Shown: one piece after another, positions 8,710 to 17,557 of the stretch
Layout of the letters: every line of letters starts with the position of its first letter
Position numbering within the stretch: position 1 is the stretch's first letter
Source: Bacillota bacterium
Lineage (GTDB): Bacteria; Bacillota; Clostridia; Oscillospirales; Oscillospiraceae
Assembly: GCA_023459875.1 (NCBI GenBank)
Contig: JAEWRY010000001.1
Coordinates: 72,106-136,105 of the forward strand
Reading direction: 5' to 3'
DNA: 64,000 nucleotides
The notes under the pieces: model-generated
The model's database searches: none
Told to the model about the DNA's origin: nothing
The model's input: only the letters and a program-made list of their open reading frames with translations
Program-made: the position numbers and the translations under genes

Positions 8710-9918
8710 GTGACCGGCACGCTTGGCATTTATATTCACATTCCCTTCTGCCGCAGCAAATGTGACTACTGTGACTTTTACTCTCTCGCCGGATGCGAGA
8801 GCCGCATGGATCTCTACCAGAAGGCTTTGCTCACGCATATCAAAGAGACCGCGCGGCTTACAAAAGCCTATCAGGTGGACACCATCTATATCGGCGGCGG
8901 CACCCCCTCCTATTATGGTGAAAAGCGCCTGCGGGAGCTTTTGCACGTACTCTCCAGGCTCTTCTCCCTCACCCGGAACGCGGAAATCACGCTGGAAGCC
9001 AACCCCGACAGCGTTGACCGCAAGGCTTTAGCCCGGCTGCGCCGGGCGGGAGTGAACCGTATCTCTCTGGGAATGCAGAGCGCGGACGACCGGGAGCTTC
9101 TGGCCATCCACAGGCCCCATACCGTTGCCCAGGCCGTGGCAGCGGTGAACGCGGCCCGCAGCGCCAAACTGAGCAATTTGAATCTGGACCTCATTTACGG
9201 CCTGCCCGGCCAGACCATGGATAGTTGGCAGAGGACCCTGGAGATGGCCCTTACCCTGGATCCGGAGCATCTCTCCTGCTACGGTCTCAAGGTGGAGGAG
9301 GGCACGCCTCTGGCGGCCCGGGTAGCCCGGGGGGAACTACTGCCCGACGACGACCTCCAGGCCGACATGTACCTCTGGACGGTGTCCCGTCTGGAACAGG
9401 CAGGGTTCCGTCAATACGAAATCTCCAATTTTGCGAAACCCGGCCGGGAATCCAGGCACAATCTAAAATACTGGCTGGGCCGGGAGTATATCGGCTTCGG
9501 ACCCGGCGCCCACTCCGATTTTGGCGGCCGCAGGTACTCCTTCCTGCGGGATCTGGACGCCTATATGCGGGGAGTGCTGGAGGGCGGGCCTCTGCTGGAT
9601 GAATCCGACCTCATACCAAAGCGGGAACGGGCGGGAGAGTACCTGATGCTCCGCCTGCGCACCGCCCGGGGCATTGAGGAGTGGGAATACCGCCGGGAGT
9701 ACCTGATGAACTTTGAACCGATTGAGGCCAAGCTGGCGGCATATGAGCGCCAAGGGTTCGCCCGCAGAGACGAGCACCGCTGGCGGCTTACCCCCAAAGG
9801 ATTCCTTCTCTCCAACCAGCTCATCGGCGATCTGCTTTCCTGTCAGGAGGCAGCCACTCCGGAATCCACGCTGCTCAAAGTAAGGCAGGGAACTTTTCCC
9901 CCCCGTCCCTCCGATTAA
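8710..9918 (+). CDS. hemW: HemW-type radical SAM protein (heme chaperone)
   Basis: This 402-residue protein has a radical SAM cluster motif C14-R-S-K-C18-D-Y-C21 and the family stretches YIGGGTPS and ISLGMQSADD. HemW proteins bind heme and resemble coproporphyrinogen dehydrogenase HemN but lack its substrate features; many clostridial annotations still say HemN. The start is GTG at 8710, preceded by AAAGGGGTG. It follows the flavodiiron gene by 58 bp and may share its mRNA. Confidence 0.9.
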   Translation: MTGTLGIYIHIPFCRSKCDYCDFYSLAGCESRMDLYQKALLTHIKETARLTKAYQVDTIYIGGGTPSYYGEKRLRELLHVLSRLFSLTRNAEITLEANPDSVDRKALARLRRAGVNRISLGMQSADDRELLAIHRPHTVAQAVAAVNAARSAKLSNLNLDLIYGLPGQTMDSWQRTLEMALTLDPEHLSCYGLKVEEGTPLAARVARGELLPDDDLQADMYLWTVSRLEQAGFRQYEISNFAKPGRESRHNLKYWLGREYIGFGPGAHSDFGGRRYSFLRDLDAYMRGVLEGGPLLDESDLIPKRERAGEYLMLRLRTARGIEEWEYRREYLMNFEPIEAKLAAYERQGFARRDEHRWRLTPKGFLLSNQLIGDLLSCQEAATPESTLLKVRQGTFPPRPSD

Positions 9919-10260
9919 CCCCGAATTATTCCCTGCTGTTTTCAATTATTTACTGGGCCGGTCGTTCTTTTCGGCGGCTCCCGGACTTCCCAAGAACTCT
10001 TTTGGGCTTCTTCAACAAAAGCATTCCGCGCGGGACCCATTACCGTTTCCCGTCTGAATGGAGTTGTTTCCGGCTCTGCCGCCACCAGAAGCGGCTTATC
10101 TGACATGTTTTCCCGACGATCCGGCTGAAACGCTGCCGCGTTTATATGCAAATATTGTTAAAATCCGGAAGGGGCCGCCGATATTTTCGGCGGCCTCTCC
10201 TGTTTACAAAAAGTATGTTTTATGTTAACATAAATTAAAATTTAGTACGGAGGATCTGGC
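9919..10260. other. Intergenic region with one hairpin
   Basis: About 340 bp without a gene I can support. A stem GGCCGCCG/CGGCGGCC at 10173-10195 is followed by only a weak T-run. AT-rich sequence from about 10200 probably holds the promoter of the S-layer protein gene, whose ribosome site GGAGG lies at about 10250. A 69-codon minus-strand frame here has no ribosome site and no recognisable content. Confidence 0.5.
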
Positions 10261-13200
10261 ATGAAACAATTTGGTACACGCGCCACCGCTCTTGCTCTGG
10301 CGCTTCTGATATCTGTCGGCCCAGCCGCTTCGGCGTCGGTAGCCTTGGGAGACGACCTGCGGGAATACGGCGTGACGCTATCGACTGACACCAACCTTGA
10401 GACCCAGATTTTCTGGAGCAATACCTACTCCACCCTCCGCACCGAGCATTACATAACCTATAAACCCAACGAAGATGTCACCCCGGTGGTGAGCTACGGC
10501 GACTCCATCCTGACGAAATCCACCCTCAGCACTATGGCCGTTGCCCTCCAGGCTGACGGGAAGCGTGTGGTGGGCGGCGTCAACGGCGATTATTTCGTTG
10601 TTGCGACCGGCGCTCCCCTGGGGTTGGTGGTGACGGACGGGGTGCTGCGCTCCTCCTCCTCTTATCTTTACGGTGCGGGCTTTCTGGCGGATGGTTCGAC
10701 CATCATAGGCAAGCCTGATCTGAAGATGACCGCGTCCTTTTCCGGTTACACCCTGCTCATGGCAGGCATCAACAAGGTCCGCACCACCGACGGATACTAT
10801 CTCTTCACCGAGGATTTTAGCACCACAACGCAAAACACCCAGCCCGGAATAGACGTGATCCTCACTCCCCTGACCGACGGTCTGGGTGATCAGGTGACGG
10901 TGAATCAAACGACGGATACCAGCGCCACAAACACCCAGGATAATACTTTGGATAACACCACCCTTGTGAAAACAGACACGTTGAAAATCGGCGGACGGGT
11001 CACCTGCACGGTGGACTCTGTAGTGCAGTCCCAGGGCAGCGTCGACATTCCCAAGGGTAAAATGGTCCTCAGTATCAACAATCAGAGTAGTTCCTGGCTG
11101 GTCTCCGAGCTTGCCTCCCTGCAGCCTGGGGACACCGTGGAACTGGACGTCTCCAGCTCCGACACCCGCTGGAACAACGTCCGGTACGCCGTGGGCGGCT
11201 TGTACAAGCTCCTCACGGGCGGCGTGGTGGAAAGCGGTCTCGACAGCCAGCAGGCTCCCCGTTCCGCCCTAGGTCTGAAGGAAGACGGCTCCATGGTACT
11301 CTATACCATCGACGGACGCGAATTTGATTATAGCTTGGGCGCCAGTATGACGCAGGTTGCCCAGCGGCTTTTGGAGCTGGGCTGCGTGGAGGCGGTCTGT
11401 CTGGACGGCGGAGGCTCTACGACCATTGGCACGACCATGCCCAGCGGCAGCGGGTTTGAAATACTGAACAGTCCTTCCGACGGTTCGGAACGCAAGGTTA
11501 GCAACGCCATTTTTTTGGTTTCCAACCTCTCGGCCACGGGAGATCTCGCAAGCCTCTACGTCACCCCCCAGGGCACGAACCTGCTTGCCGGTGCAAAACA
11601 GTCCCTTACGGCCACCCATGTGGACTCCGCCTATTACCCCATGGCGACGGGCCGTTCGGTCTCCTGGAAAGTGAGCAGCGGTTCCGGTACGGTTGATGCC
11701 GACGGAGTCTTTACCGCAGGGGCTGAGAATGGTTTGGCCGTCGTCGCTGCCAAGTCTGGCGTCGCTTCCGGCTCCGCCTCCCTTCTGGTGGTGAAAACAC
11801 CCAGCGCGATTTTGGCCTCCAGGGAAGATACCGGCGCGTCGGTCACTTCCCTGGCGCTGGAACCGGGCGATACAGTATCGCTTACCGCCTCTGCTCTCTA
11901 TAAAAAAATGCCCCTTGTCTCTCAGGACACCTGTTATACCTGGTCGGTGACCGGCACGGCCGGTACTGTGGATGAAAACGGCCTTTTCACCGCCTCGGAG
12001 CATACCGGCAGCGGCACCCTTACCGTTTCAGCCGGCGGTACCTCGGTTTCCATCCCCGTGACGGTGACGGGGCATATTCTGCCGCTGGAGAGCTTCGAGG
12101 GAACTCTCTCCAGCTTTGTGAGCACCGACACGACGGCCGTCTCTCTCAGTAAAGCGGGCGATCCGGTCCGCTACGGCAAAGAGAGTCTTCGCCTGGATTA
12201 TGACGCCTCCGCCGGCGGTACCGCCTCCGCCGCCGCATTCCTCACTATTCCTTCCTCCGAGCGCTATCTGACAGTATGGGTTTACGGTGACGGCTCGGGT
12301 AACACCCTTTCCGCTGCCTTTGCGGACAACAGCGGCGTACTAACCGAAGTTGCGCTCACCGGCATGAATTACACCGGATGGAAGCAGATTACCGCCGCCC
12401 TGCCCTCCGGGACCGTCTCCCTTTCAGCCCTTAAGGTGATCTACGGCGGCGGTGCGCTCTCCTCCGGAACGATCTGGCTGGACCAGCTCACCACCTCCAA
12501 CGAGGAGGTTTCCGACCTGACGCCGCCCGTCATAACCCTCTCGGTGGCCGAGGGAACTGTGCTCGCCAGCGTGGTGGACAATGTGGACACATCCTTTGAC
12601 TCGGGCCGTATCTCTGTCACTCTGGACGGCGAAGGACTCGCCTTTACCTTCGATAAAGCCGAGGGAATTGCCAAGGCCGCTCTGCCGGCGAACGACGGCA
12701 AACTCCACCGGGTCACCGTCACGGCCACGGACATCAGCGGCAATATCGCCCGCAGCTCCTATGATATCGAACCCGCCGCCGCGGAAGGGGAAAGCGCTGC
12801 TTCAGTTTTTTCCGATATGAGCGGCCACTGGGCCGACCGTTACTCCACCTTCGTCTTCGATCAGGGGATCACTTACGGCATCCTTGTGAACGGCTCGCTC
12901 TGCTATCAGCCGGAAAAGAACATCACCCGGGGAGAATTTTTCCTCATGGTAGCCCGCTGGCTGAGAGTCGACTCCGCTTCTTACGCCGGTGTGAAACTCC
13001 CCTTTGACGACGCGCCCTCCATTCCCGACTGGATGCTTCCCGGCGTGCAGGCCATGTACGGCATGGGCATTCTGAAGGGCAGCAAAGACGGCAGTAAGCT
13101 CAACGCCAACGTCACCGCCAGCATTACCCGTGCGGAGGCCATGACCATCCTGGGCCGGATTCAGCCCGGGGGCTATGCTCTTCCGGAGCTGGCCTTCAGC

Positions 13201-13347
13201 GACGCAGGCAAAGTACCCTCCTGGGCTCTTTCCTACGTCCAGTCGCTGGTGGGACAGGGCGTCGTAAACGGATACGACAATCTTCTGAGTCCCTCCAATC
13301 CGATCAAACGCAGCGAAGTAGCCAAAATTCTCTTCGCGATTCTCTGA
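10261..13347 (+). CDS. Secreted phosphodiester glycosidase with S-layer homology domains
   Basis: This 1028-residue exported protein has a signal peptide (about 1-27). A phosphodiester glycosidase (NAGPA-type) domain spans about 70-425, with GGVNGDYF near the front and AVCLDGGGSTTIGTT at the back. Ig-like beta domains follow (about 430-610), then a carbohydrate-binding-like sandwich (about 615-755), then three S-layer homology repeats (from about 845; FSDMSGHWAD, ITRAEAMTILGRI, IKRSEVAKILF). The SLH repeats would anchor it to pyruvylated wall polymer. Removal of a sugar from a phosphodiester-linked glycan is inferred from the family. It ends at a strong terminator. Confidence 0.88.
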   Translation: MKQFGTRATALALALLISVGPAASASVALGDDLREYGVTLSTDTNLETQIFWSNTYSTLRTEHYITYKPNEDVTPVVSYGDSILTKSTLSTMAVALQADGKRVVGGVNGDYFVVATGAPLGLVVTDGVLRSSSSYLYGAGFLADGSTIIGKPDLKMTASFSGYTLLMAGINKVRTTDGYYLFTEDFSTTTQNTQPGIDVILTPLTDGLGDQVTVNQTTDTSATNTQDNTLDNTTLVKTDTLKIGGRVTCTVDSVVQSQGSVDIPKGKMVLSINNQSSSWLVSELASLQPGDTVELDVSSSDTRWNNVRYAVGGLYKLLTGGVVESGLDSQQAPRSALGLKEDGSMVLYTIDGREFDYSLGASMTQVAQRLLELGCVEAVCLDGGGSTTIGTTMPSGSGFEILNSPSDGSERKVSNAIFLVSNLSATGDLASLYVTPQGTNLLAGAKQSLTATHVDSAYYPMATGRSVSWKVSSGSGTVDADGVFTAGAENGLAVVAAKSGVASGSASLLVVKTPSAILASREDTGASVTSLALEPGDTVSLTASALYKKMPLVSQDTCYTWSVTGTAGTVDENGLFTASEHTGSGTLTVSAGGTSVSIPVTVTGHILPLESFEGTLSSFVSTDTTAVSLSKAGDPVRYGKESLRLDYDASAGGTASAAAFLTIPSSERYLTVWVYGDGSGNTLSAAFADNSGVLTEVALTGMNYTGWKQITAALPSGTVSLSALKVIYGGGALSSGTIWLDQLTTSNEEVSDLTPPVITLSVAEGTVLASVVDNVDTSFDSGRISVTLDGEGLAFTFDKAEGIAKAALPANDGKLHRVTVTATDISGNIARSSYDIEPAAAEGESAASVFSDMSGHWADRYSTFVFDQGITYGILVNGSLCYQPEKNITRGEFFLMVARWLRVDSASYAGVKLPFDDAPSIPDWMLPGVQAMYGMGILKGSKDGSKLNANVTASITRAEAMTILGRIQPGGYALPELAFSDAGKVPSWALSYVQSLVGQGVVNGYDNLLSPSNPIKRSEVAKILFAIL

Positions 13348-13362
13348 TCCATCCAAGGTCTT

Positions 13363-13402
13363 GGCGGCAAACGGCAATTTTAGCCGTTTGCCGCCATTTT
13401 TA
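13363..13402 (+). terminator. Intrinsic terminator
   Basis: GGCGGCAAACGGC (13363-13375) pairs perfectly with GCCGTTTGCCGCC (13383-13395), followed by ATTTTTATTT. It closes the S-layer protein gene. Confidence 0.88.
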
Positions 13403-13443
13403 TTTATTATAATTTGTATATTCTGCAAGTCTTTTATTTTTTC

Positions 13444-13472
13444 TTGCATTATCCCGCATATTGTCGTATAGT
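13444..13472 (+). promoter_or_regulatory. Sigma-A promoter of gdhA
   Basis: TTGCAT (13444-13449) and TATAGT (13467-13472) are separated by exactly 17 bp. Transcription would start near 13479, about 50 nt before the gdhA ATG. Confidence 0.7.
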
Positions 13473-13529
13473 ATTTTTTGCATACACACCAAGGACGGTG
13501 TGATACTACAGACAAAGGAGTCTGAGAAA

Positions 13530-14879
13530 ATGTCAATAAATAGTGAATATCTGCAGGGCGTTTACGACAAACTCGCAAAAAAGAGCGCTGGCGAACCCGA
13601 GTTCCTTCAAGCCGTACGTGAAGTGCTGGAATCGTTGGAGCCCGTTGTGGAGCGCCGGGCGGACCTGGTCAAAGCAGGCGTGATCGACAGGCTTGTGGAA
13701 CCCGAGCGTATTGTCATGTTCCGGGTCTCCTGGATGGACGACGCCGGAAACGTACAGGTGAACCGTGGTTACCGGGTTCAGTTCAACTCTGCGATTGGCC
13801 CCTATAAGGGCGGGCTGCGTCTCCACCCTTCCGTCAATCTCTCCATCATCAAGTTCCTGGGCTTTGAGCAGATCTTTAAAAACTCCCTCACAGGCCTGCC
13901 CATCGGCGGCGGCAAAGGCGGTTCCGACTTTGATCCCAAGGGCAAGAGCGACAATGAGATCATGCGGTTCTGCCAGTCCTTCATGACCGAGCTCTCCAAG
14001 CATATCGGAGCCGACACCGACGTACCCGCCGGCGACATCGGCGTGGGCGGCCGTGAGATCGGCTTCCTGTTTGGCCAATATAAGCGCCTGCGCAACGAGT
14101 TTACCGGCGTGCTGACCGGAAAGGGCCTCTCCTACGGCGGTTCCCTGGCTCGCACCGAGGCTACCGGCTACGGGCTGTGCTACTTCGCGGACGAAATGAT
14201 GGCGGCCGCGGGGAAGTCCTTCAAGGGTACGAGAGTGGTCGTTTCCGGCTCGGGGAACGTCGCCATCTACGCCAACCAGAAGGCCACCCAGCTGGGCGGT
14301 AAGGTTGTCGCCATGAGCGACTCCAACGGCTATATCGTGGACGAAAACGGCATTGATTATAAAGTGATGCAGGAAATCAAGGAAGTAAAGCGCGACCGCA
14401 TCAAGACCTATCTGAACTATGTCCCCACCGCCAGGTATGTAGAAGGATGCTCCGGCATCTGGACGGTAAAGTGCGATGTGGCGCTCCCCTGCGCCACTCA
14501 GAACGAGCTGGACGGAGAAAGCGCCAGGACACTCATTGCAAACGGATGCTTCGCCGTGGCTGAGGGCGCCAATATGCCCTCCACCCCCGAGGCGGTTGAA
14601 ACATTCCAGAAGACGGGCGTTCTCTTTGGACCTGCCAAGGCCGCGAACGCCGGCGGCGTCGCCACTTCCGCTCTGGAGATGAGCCAGAACAGCCAGCGCC
14701 TCTCCTGGACCTTTGAAGAGGTAGATGCGAGACTTCACGATATCATGGTGAATATTTACCGCAACTCCGCCAAGGCGGCAAAAGAGTACGGTATGGAGGG
14801 CAACCTGGTGGCTGGTGCTAATATCGCGGGATTCCTCAAGGTGGCGGACGCCATGCTCTGGCAGGGGATTGCATATTAA
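13530..14879 (+). CDS. gdhA: Glutamate dehydrogenase
   Basis: This 449-residue enzyme interconverts glutamate and 2-oxoglutarate plus ammonia. The length and motifs match the hexameric short form usually NADP-linked: YKGGLRLHPSVNLSIIKFLGFEQ, the substrate Lys in GGGKGGSDFDPKGKSD, DVPAGDIGVGGREIGF and VVSGSGNVAIYA for the nucleotide fold. Cofactor choice cannot be settled by eye. I chose the ATG at 13530 because AAGGAG lies 9 bp ahead and the length fits; an in-frame GTG at 13461 lies inside the promoter. A reverse copy of element A follows. Confidence 0.95.
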   Translation: MSINSEYLQGVYDKLAKKSAGEPEFLQAVREVLESLEPVVERRADLVKAGVIDRLVEPERIVMFRVSWMDDAGNVQVNRGYRVQFNSAIGPYKGGLRLHPSVNLSIIKFLGFEQIFKNSLTGLPIGGGKGGSDFDPKGKSDNEIMRFCQSFMTELSKHIGADTDVPAGDIGVGGREIGFLFGQYKRLRNEFTGVLTGKGLSYGGSLARTEATGYGLCYFADEMMAAAGKSFKGTRVVVSGSGNVAIYANQKATQLGGKVVAMSDSNGYIVDENGIDYKVMQEIKEVKRDRIKTYLNYVPTARYVEGCSGIWTVKCDVALPCATQNELDGESARTLIANGCFAVAEGANMPSTPEAVETFQKTGVLFGPAKAANAGGVATSALEMSQNSQRLSWTFEEVDARLHDIMVNIYRNSAKAAKEYGMEGNLVAGANIAGFLKVADAMLWQGIAY

Positions 14880-14885
14880 AACAAA

Positions 14886-15079
14886 TTGCCGAAAAACAAA
14901 GGTTTTCCGGCAGATACGGGAATAGAATCACGGCTCTGCGGAGCCGCGTAAAGCGTGCCTTGCGGAAAGTGAATTTCCGCAAGGCACACTATTTTGTCTT
15001 TTACTGATTTTGTGCTGAGAATACGCAGCCCAAAATCAGCAAAAACTCTTCGCCGGCGGCGAAAAGTACGAGCAGTGCC
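14886..15079 (-). repeat. Hairpin-rich element A, copy 3 (reverse orientation, diverged)
   Basis: Read on the minus strand this matches element A hairpin by hairpin. There is a GCCGCCGGC hairpin at 15049-15066, a long stem with an AAAATCAG arm (15001-15048), a variable stem with conserved TTCAC loop (14954-14989), a GCGGCTC/GAGCCG hairpin (14930-14948) and a final CCGAAAAAC/GTTTTCCGG hairpin (14886-14913). Stem sequences differ from copies 1 and 2 but remain paired. It lacks the flanking 33-bp repeats and abuts an IS630 remnant. Confidence 0.75.
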
Positions 15080-15097
15080 GGGCAGCATTTAATACTA

Positions 15098-15343
15098 CAG
15101 TCAAAATCTCTTAAAGTGCCGGAAAATATCATGCTGTTTCACATTCCCCCGGCAACACCGGAAATGAATCCAATAGAGCAAATTTGGGCTGAGTTGCGGA
15201 AACGCAGCTTCAAGTATGAAGTGTTTGCTACCCTTGACAAAGTTGTTAACCGTCTTTGTGATACCTTTTGCGCACTAACCGAAAATATCATAAAAGCATC
15301 ACCGGTCGAAATTGGATTATTCAATGTCTTAATTGAAGGTTAG
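15098..15343 (+). pseudogene. IS630-family transposase remnant (C-terminal part)
   Basis: Only the last 80 or so codons remain. The peptide SKSLKVPENIMLFHIPPATP followed by EMNPIEQIWAELRKR is the hallmark C-terminal stretch of IS630/Tc1-like DDE transposases, where the Glu of NPIEQ is the last catalytic acidic residue. Nothing of the upstream DD catalytic core is present. Homology begins where element A copy 3 ends, so the insertion sequence appears cut at that junction. It cannot encode an active transposase. Confidence 0.8.
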
Positions 15344-15422
15344 TATAAACAGGGACAGCTCTGTGCTCTTGCCCTATTTTCTTTTTCATGGTAAGATTCT
15401 TTTAAAGAAAGAATGTGATGCG

Positions 15423-17003
15423 ATGATCAGGATCAGCGGGCTTGTTCTGCCTGTCGGCGGAAGCCCTGACTCTCTGCGGGAAAAAGCGGCGGCGCTTCTG
15501 GGCGTTAGTCCGGACGCGCTGGATCGGTTTACCCTGGCGCACCAATCCATCGACGCCCGCAAGAAAAATGAGATCCATTATGTCTGCGCGGTAGAGGTCT
15601 CCCTTCCCGACGAGGAGGGAGCGGTTCGCCGCGCAGAAAATAAAAACGTTACGCTGACGGACCGGACGCCTTATCTCTTCCCCGAGGCGACCCGGCGTTC
15701 TCCCCTGCGGCCGGTGGTCGTCGGCATGGGACCCGCCGGGCTCTTTGCCGCCCTGTGTCTTGCCCGGGCGGGGCTTCCTCCCATTATTCTGGAGCGGGGA
15801 AAGAGCGTGGACGAGCGCACCCGGGACGTGGAAGCCTTTTGGCGCGGAGGAGTGCTGAACCCGGAATCCAACGTGCAGTTCGGCGAGGGCGGCGCCGGTA
15901 CCTTTTCCGACGGCAAGCTGACCACCGGAATCAAGGACAGGAGGATCTCCTTCGTCCTGGAGACCTTCGCCGCGGCGGGGGCGGGGGAAGACATTCTCTA
16001 TCTCAATAAACCTCATATCGGCACCGACGTGCTGCGCACAGTAGTAAAAAGCCTCCGGCAAAGCCTCCTGGACCTGGGCTGCGATATCCGCTTTGGCCAT
16101 CGTCTCACCGGCCTCAGGGCCGTTAACGGGATTCTGGCCGGTATCGCCGTAACAGCTCCGGAAGGAGTATATTCGCTGCCATGCGACGCTCTTATCCTCG
16201 CTCCCGGCCATTCCGCGCGGGATACCGTCCGTATGCTGTTCGACGCCAGGGTCAATCTGGCACAGAAGCCCTTTGCTATGGGAGTGCGCATCGAGCACCG
16301 GCAGGAGGATATCAGCCGCGCCCAGTTCGGCGATGCTTTTTCTCTTCTGCCGCCAAGCGATTATAAGCTGGCCTGCCACCTGCCCTCCGGCAGGAGCGCC
16401 TTCACCTTCTGCGTCTGTCCGGGCGGCCAGGTGGTGGCGGCGGCTTCGGAAGAGGGGTATCTGGTTACCAACGGCATGAGCAACCGGGCGAGGGGCGGAA
16501 AGCTTATAAACGGCGGTCTTCTCGTGGGGGTCAACCCCTCCGATTTCGGAGGAGCCGGTCCTCTGGCGGGAATGAATTTCCAGGCCCGGTACGAGCGGCT
16601 TGCCTATGAACTGGGCGGCGGAAGCTACATCGCTCCCGCCCAACGCGCGGCGGATTTTCTTCGGGGTAAACCCTCCCGTACAATCAGCCGCGACGGCTGC
16701 ACCTATACCCCCGGCGTCATCCCCGCCGATCTTTCAGCGTGCCTGCCCGATTTCGTGACCGGCACTCTCCGCGCGGCCATTCCCCTCCTGGACCGCAAGC
16801 TGCGCGGATTTGGGAATCCGGAGGCCACCCTCATCGGGGTGGAAACCCGTTCCTCCTCACCGGTGCGCATTTTGCGGGGGGATGATCTTCAGTCTTCCCT
16901 CCGTGGACTTTACCCCTGCGGCGAGGGCGCCGGGTATGCCGGAGGAATCACCTCCGCCGCCGTGGACGGCATCAGGGTGGCCGAAGCCGTCGCCACCGCG
17001 TGA
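15423..17003 (+). CDS. FAD-dependent dehydrogenase (COG2509-type)
   Basis: This 526-residue protein has an N-terminal alpha/beta region with the clostridial family stretch DARKKNEIHYVCAVEV, then the FAD dinucleotide motif VVGMGPAGLFAALCLARAG (about residue 100) and FGEGGAGTFSDGKLTTG. A late TLIGVETRSSSPVRI and YPCGEGAGYAGGITSAA complete the family pattern. The substrate is unknown; relatives are annotated as uncharacterised FAD-dependent or geranylgeranyl reductase-like enzymes. I chose the ATG at 15423 because the 30 codons before it run into the transposase remnant region. The ribosome site is weak. Confidence 0.85.
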   Translation: MIRISGLVLPVGGSPDSLREKAAALLGVSPDALDRFTLAHQSIDARKKNEIHYVCAVEVSLPDEEGAVRRAENKNVTLTDRTPYLFPEATRRSPLRPVVVGMGPAGLFAALCLARAGLPPIILERGKSVDERTRDVEAFWRGGVLNPESNVQFGEGGAGTFSDGKLTTGIKDRRISFVLETFAAAGAGEDILYLNKPHIGTDVLRTVVKSLRQSLLDLGCDIRFGHRLTGLRAVNGILAGIAVTAPEGVYSLPCDALILAPGHSARDTVRMLFDARVNLAQKPFAMGVRIEHRQEDISRAQFGDAFSLLPPSDYKLACHLPSGRSAFTFCVCPGGQVVAAASEEGYLVTNGMSNRARGGKLINGGLLVGVNPSDFGGAGPLAGMNFQARYERLAYELGGGSYIAPAQRAADFLRGKPSRTISRDGCTYTPGVIPADLSACLPDFVTGTLRAAIPLLDRKLRGFGNPEATLIGVETRSSSPVRILRGDDLQSSLRGLYPCGEGAGYAGGITSAAVDGIRVAEAVATA

Positions 17004-17072
17004 TTTTTATGCCTCTCTGAAGCGTACGGGATTTTAACCTATGTAAATTACATGATTCCTTTGAAAATATAG

Positions 17073-17101
17073 TTGACAAACCGCGTCACTTTCGGTATAC
17101 T
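17073..17101 (+). promoter_or_regulatory. Sigma-A promoter of the tRNA cluster
   Basis: TTGACA (17073-17078) and TATACT (17096-17101) are 17 bp apart, a near-consensus promoter 32 bp before the first tRNA gene. Confidence 0.88.
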
Positions 17102-17132
17102 AACTTTTGCCCTGTTTCGGCAGAGGCAACAT

Positions 17133-17209
17133 GGCGGCGTAGCTCAGCTGGCTAGAGCATTCGGTTCATACCCGACAGGTCACCGGTTCAAATCCAGTCG
17201 CCGCTACCA
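17133..17209 (+). tRNA. tRNA-Met (CAT), elongator type
   Basis: A 77-nt cloverleaf with anticodon loop TTCATAC and an encoded CCA end. The anticodon stem lacks the three G-C pairs of initiator tRNA, so it is the elongator form (an Ile2 tRNA with modified CAT is the alternative). Mismatches are visible at the outer anticodon pair (T-C) and in the T stem (C-A). The promoter is immediately upstream. Confidence 0.88.
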
Positions 17210-17216
17210 GAAGATG

Positions 17217-17249
17217 TTTTCTGCGGGGCGTAACCTCGCCCCGCAGAAA
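17217..17249 (+). terminator. Hairpin between tRNA-Met and tRNA-Glu
   Basis: A stem of TTTCTGCGGGGCG against CGCCCCGCAGAAA with a short loop. No T-run follows, so a processing or partial termination signal is more likely than full termination. Confidence 0.55.
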
Positions 17250-17281
17250 GCCGCTTAATTGCCCCGCCCGGCGGGTCAAGC

Positions 17282-17356
17282 GGCCCGTTGGTCAAGCGGT
17301 TAAGACACCGCCCTTTCACGGCGGTAACACCAGTTCGAGTCTGGTACGGGTCACCA
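17282..17356 (+). tRNA. tRNA-Glu (TTC)
   Basis: A 75-nt cloverleaf with anticodon loop CTTTCAC, anticodon stem CCGCC/GGCGG, T arm ACCAG-TTCGAGT-CTGGT and an encoded CCA. Confidence 0.93.
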
Positions 17357-17357
17357 C

Positions 17358-17387
17358 CTCATAAGACGCCGGAGGCGTCTTATGAGG
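17358..17387 (+). terminator. Palindrome between tRNA-Glu and tRNA-Val
   Basis: CTCATAAGACGCC pairs with GGCGTCTTATGAG around a very short loop. The following ATCCTTTTAAAAAT is only a weak T-tract, so the function may be processing. Confidence 0.5.
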
Positions 17388-17423
17388 ATCCTTTTAAAAA
17401 TGAATTCCCCGTTTTCTTTACAT

Positions 17424-17499
17424 GGAGGCATAGCTCAGCCGGTAGAGCGCTCGCCTCACACGCGAGAGGTCGTAGATTCGAGTTCTACTGTCTCCACCA
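17424..17499 (+). tRNA. tRNA-Val (CAC)
   Basis: A 76-nt cloverleaf with anticodon loop CTCACAC in stem CTCGC/GCGAG, T arm with TTCGAGT loop and an encoded CCA. A second valine tRNA with anticodon GAC lies at 30034. Confidence 0.92.
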
Positions 17500-17501
17500 T
17501 G

Positions 17502-17531
17502 AAAAGCACTTGCTCAGGCAAGTGCTTTTTC
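17502..17531 (+). terminator. Intrinsic terminator after the tRNA cluster
   Basis: AAAAGCACTTGC (17502-17513) pairs with GCAAGTGCTTTT (17518-17529) and T follows. It lies only 27 bp before prfC, with no room for a separate promoter in between. Confidence 0.8.
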
Positions 17532-17557
17532 AATGAAATCTTTTTTACGGAGGGCAC

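Noticed and set aside
9942..10151. 69-codon minus-strand ORF between hemW and the S-layer gene
   Set aside because: No ribosome site, no recognisable motif and no neighbour support.
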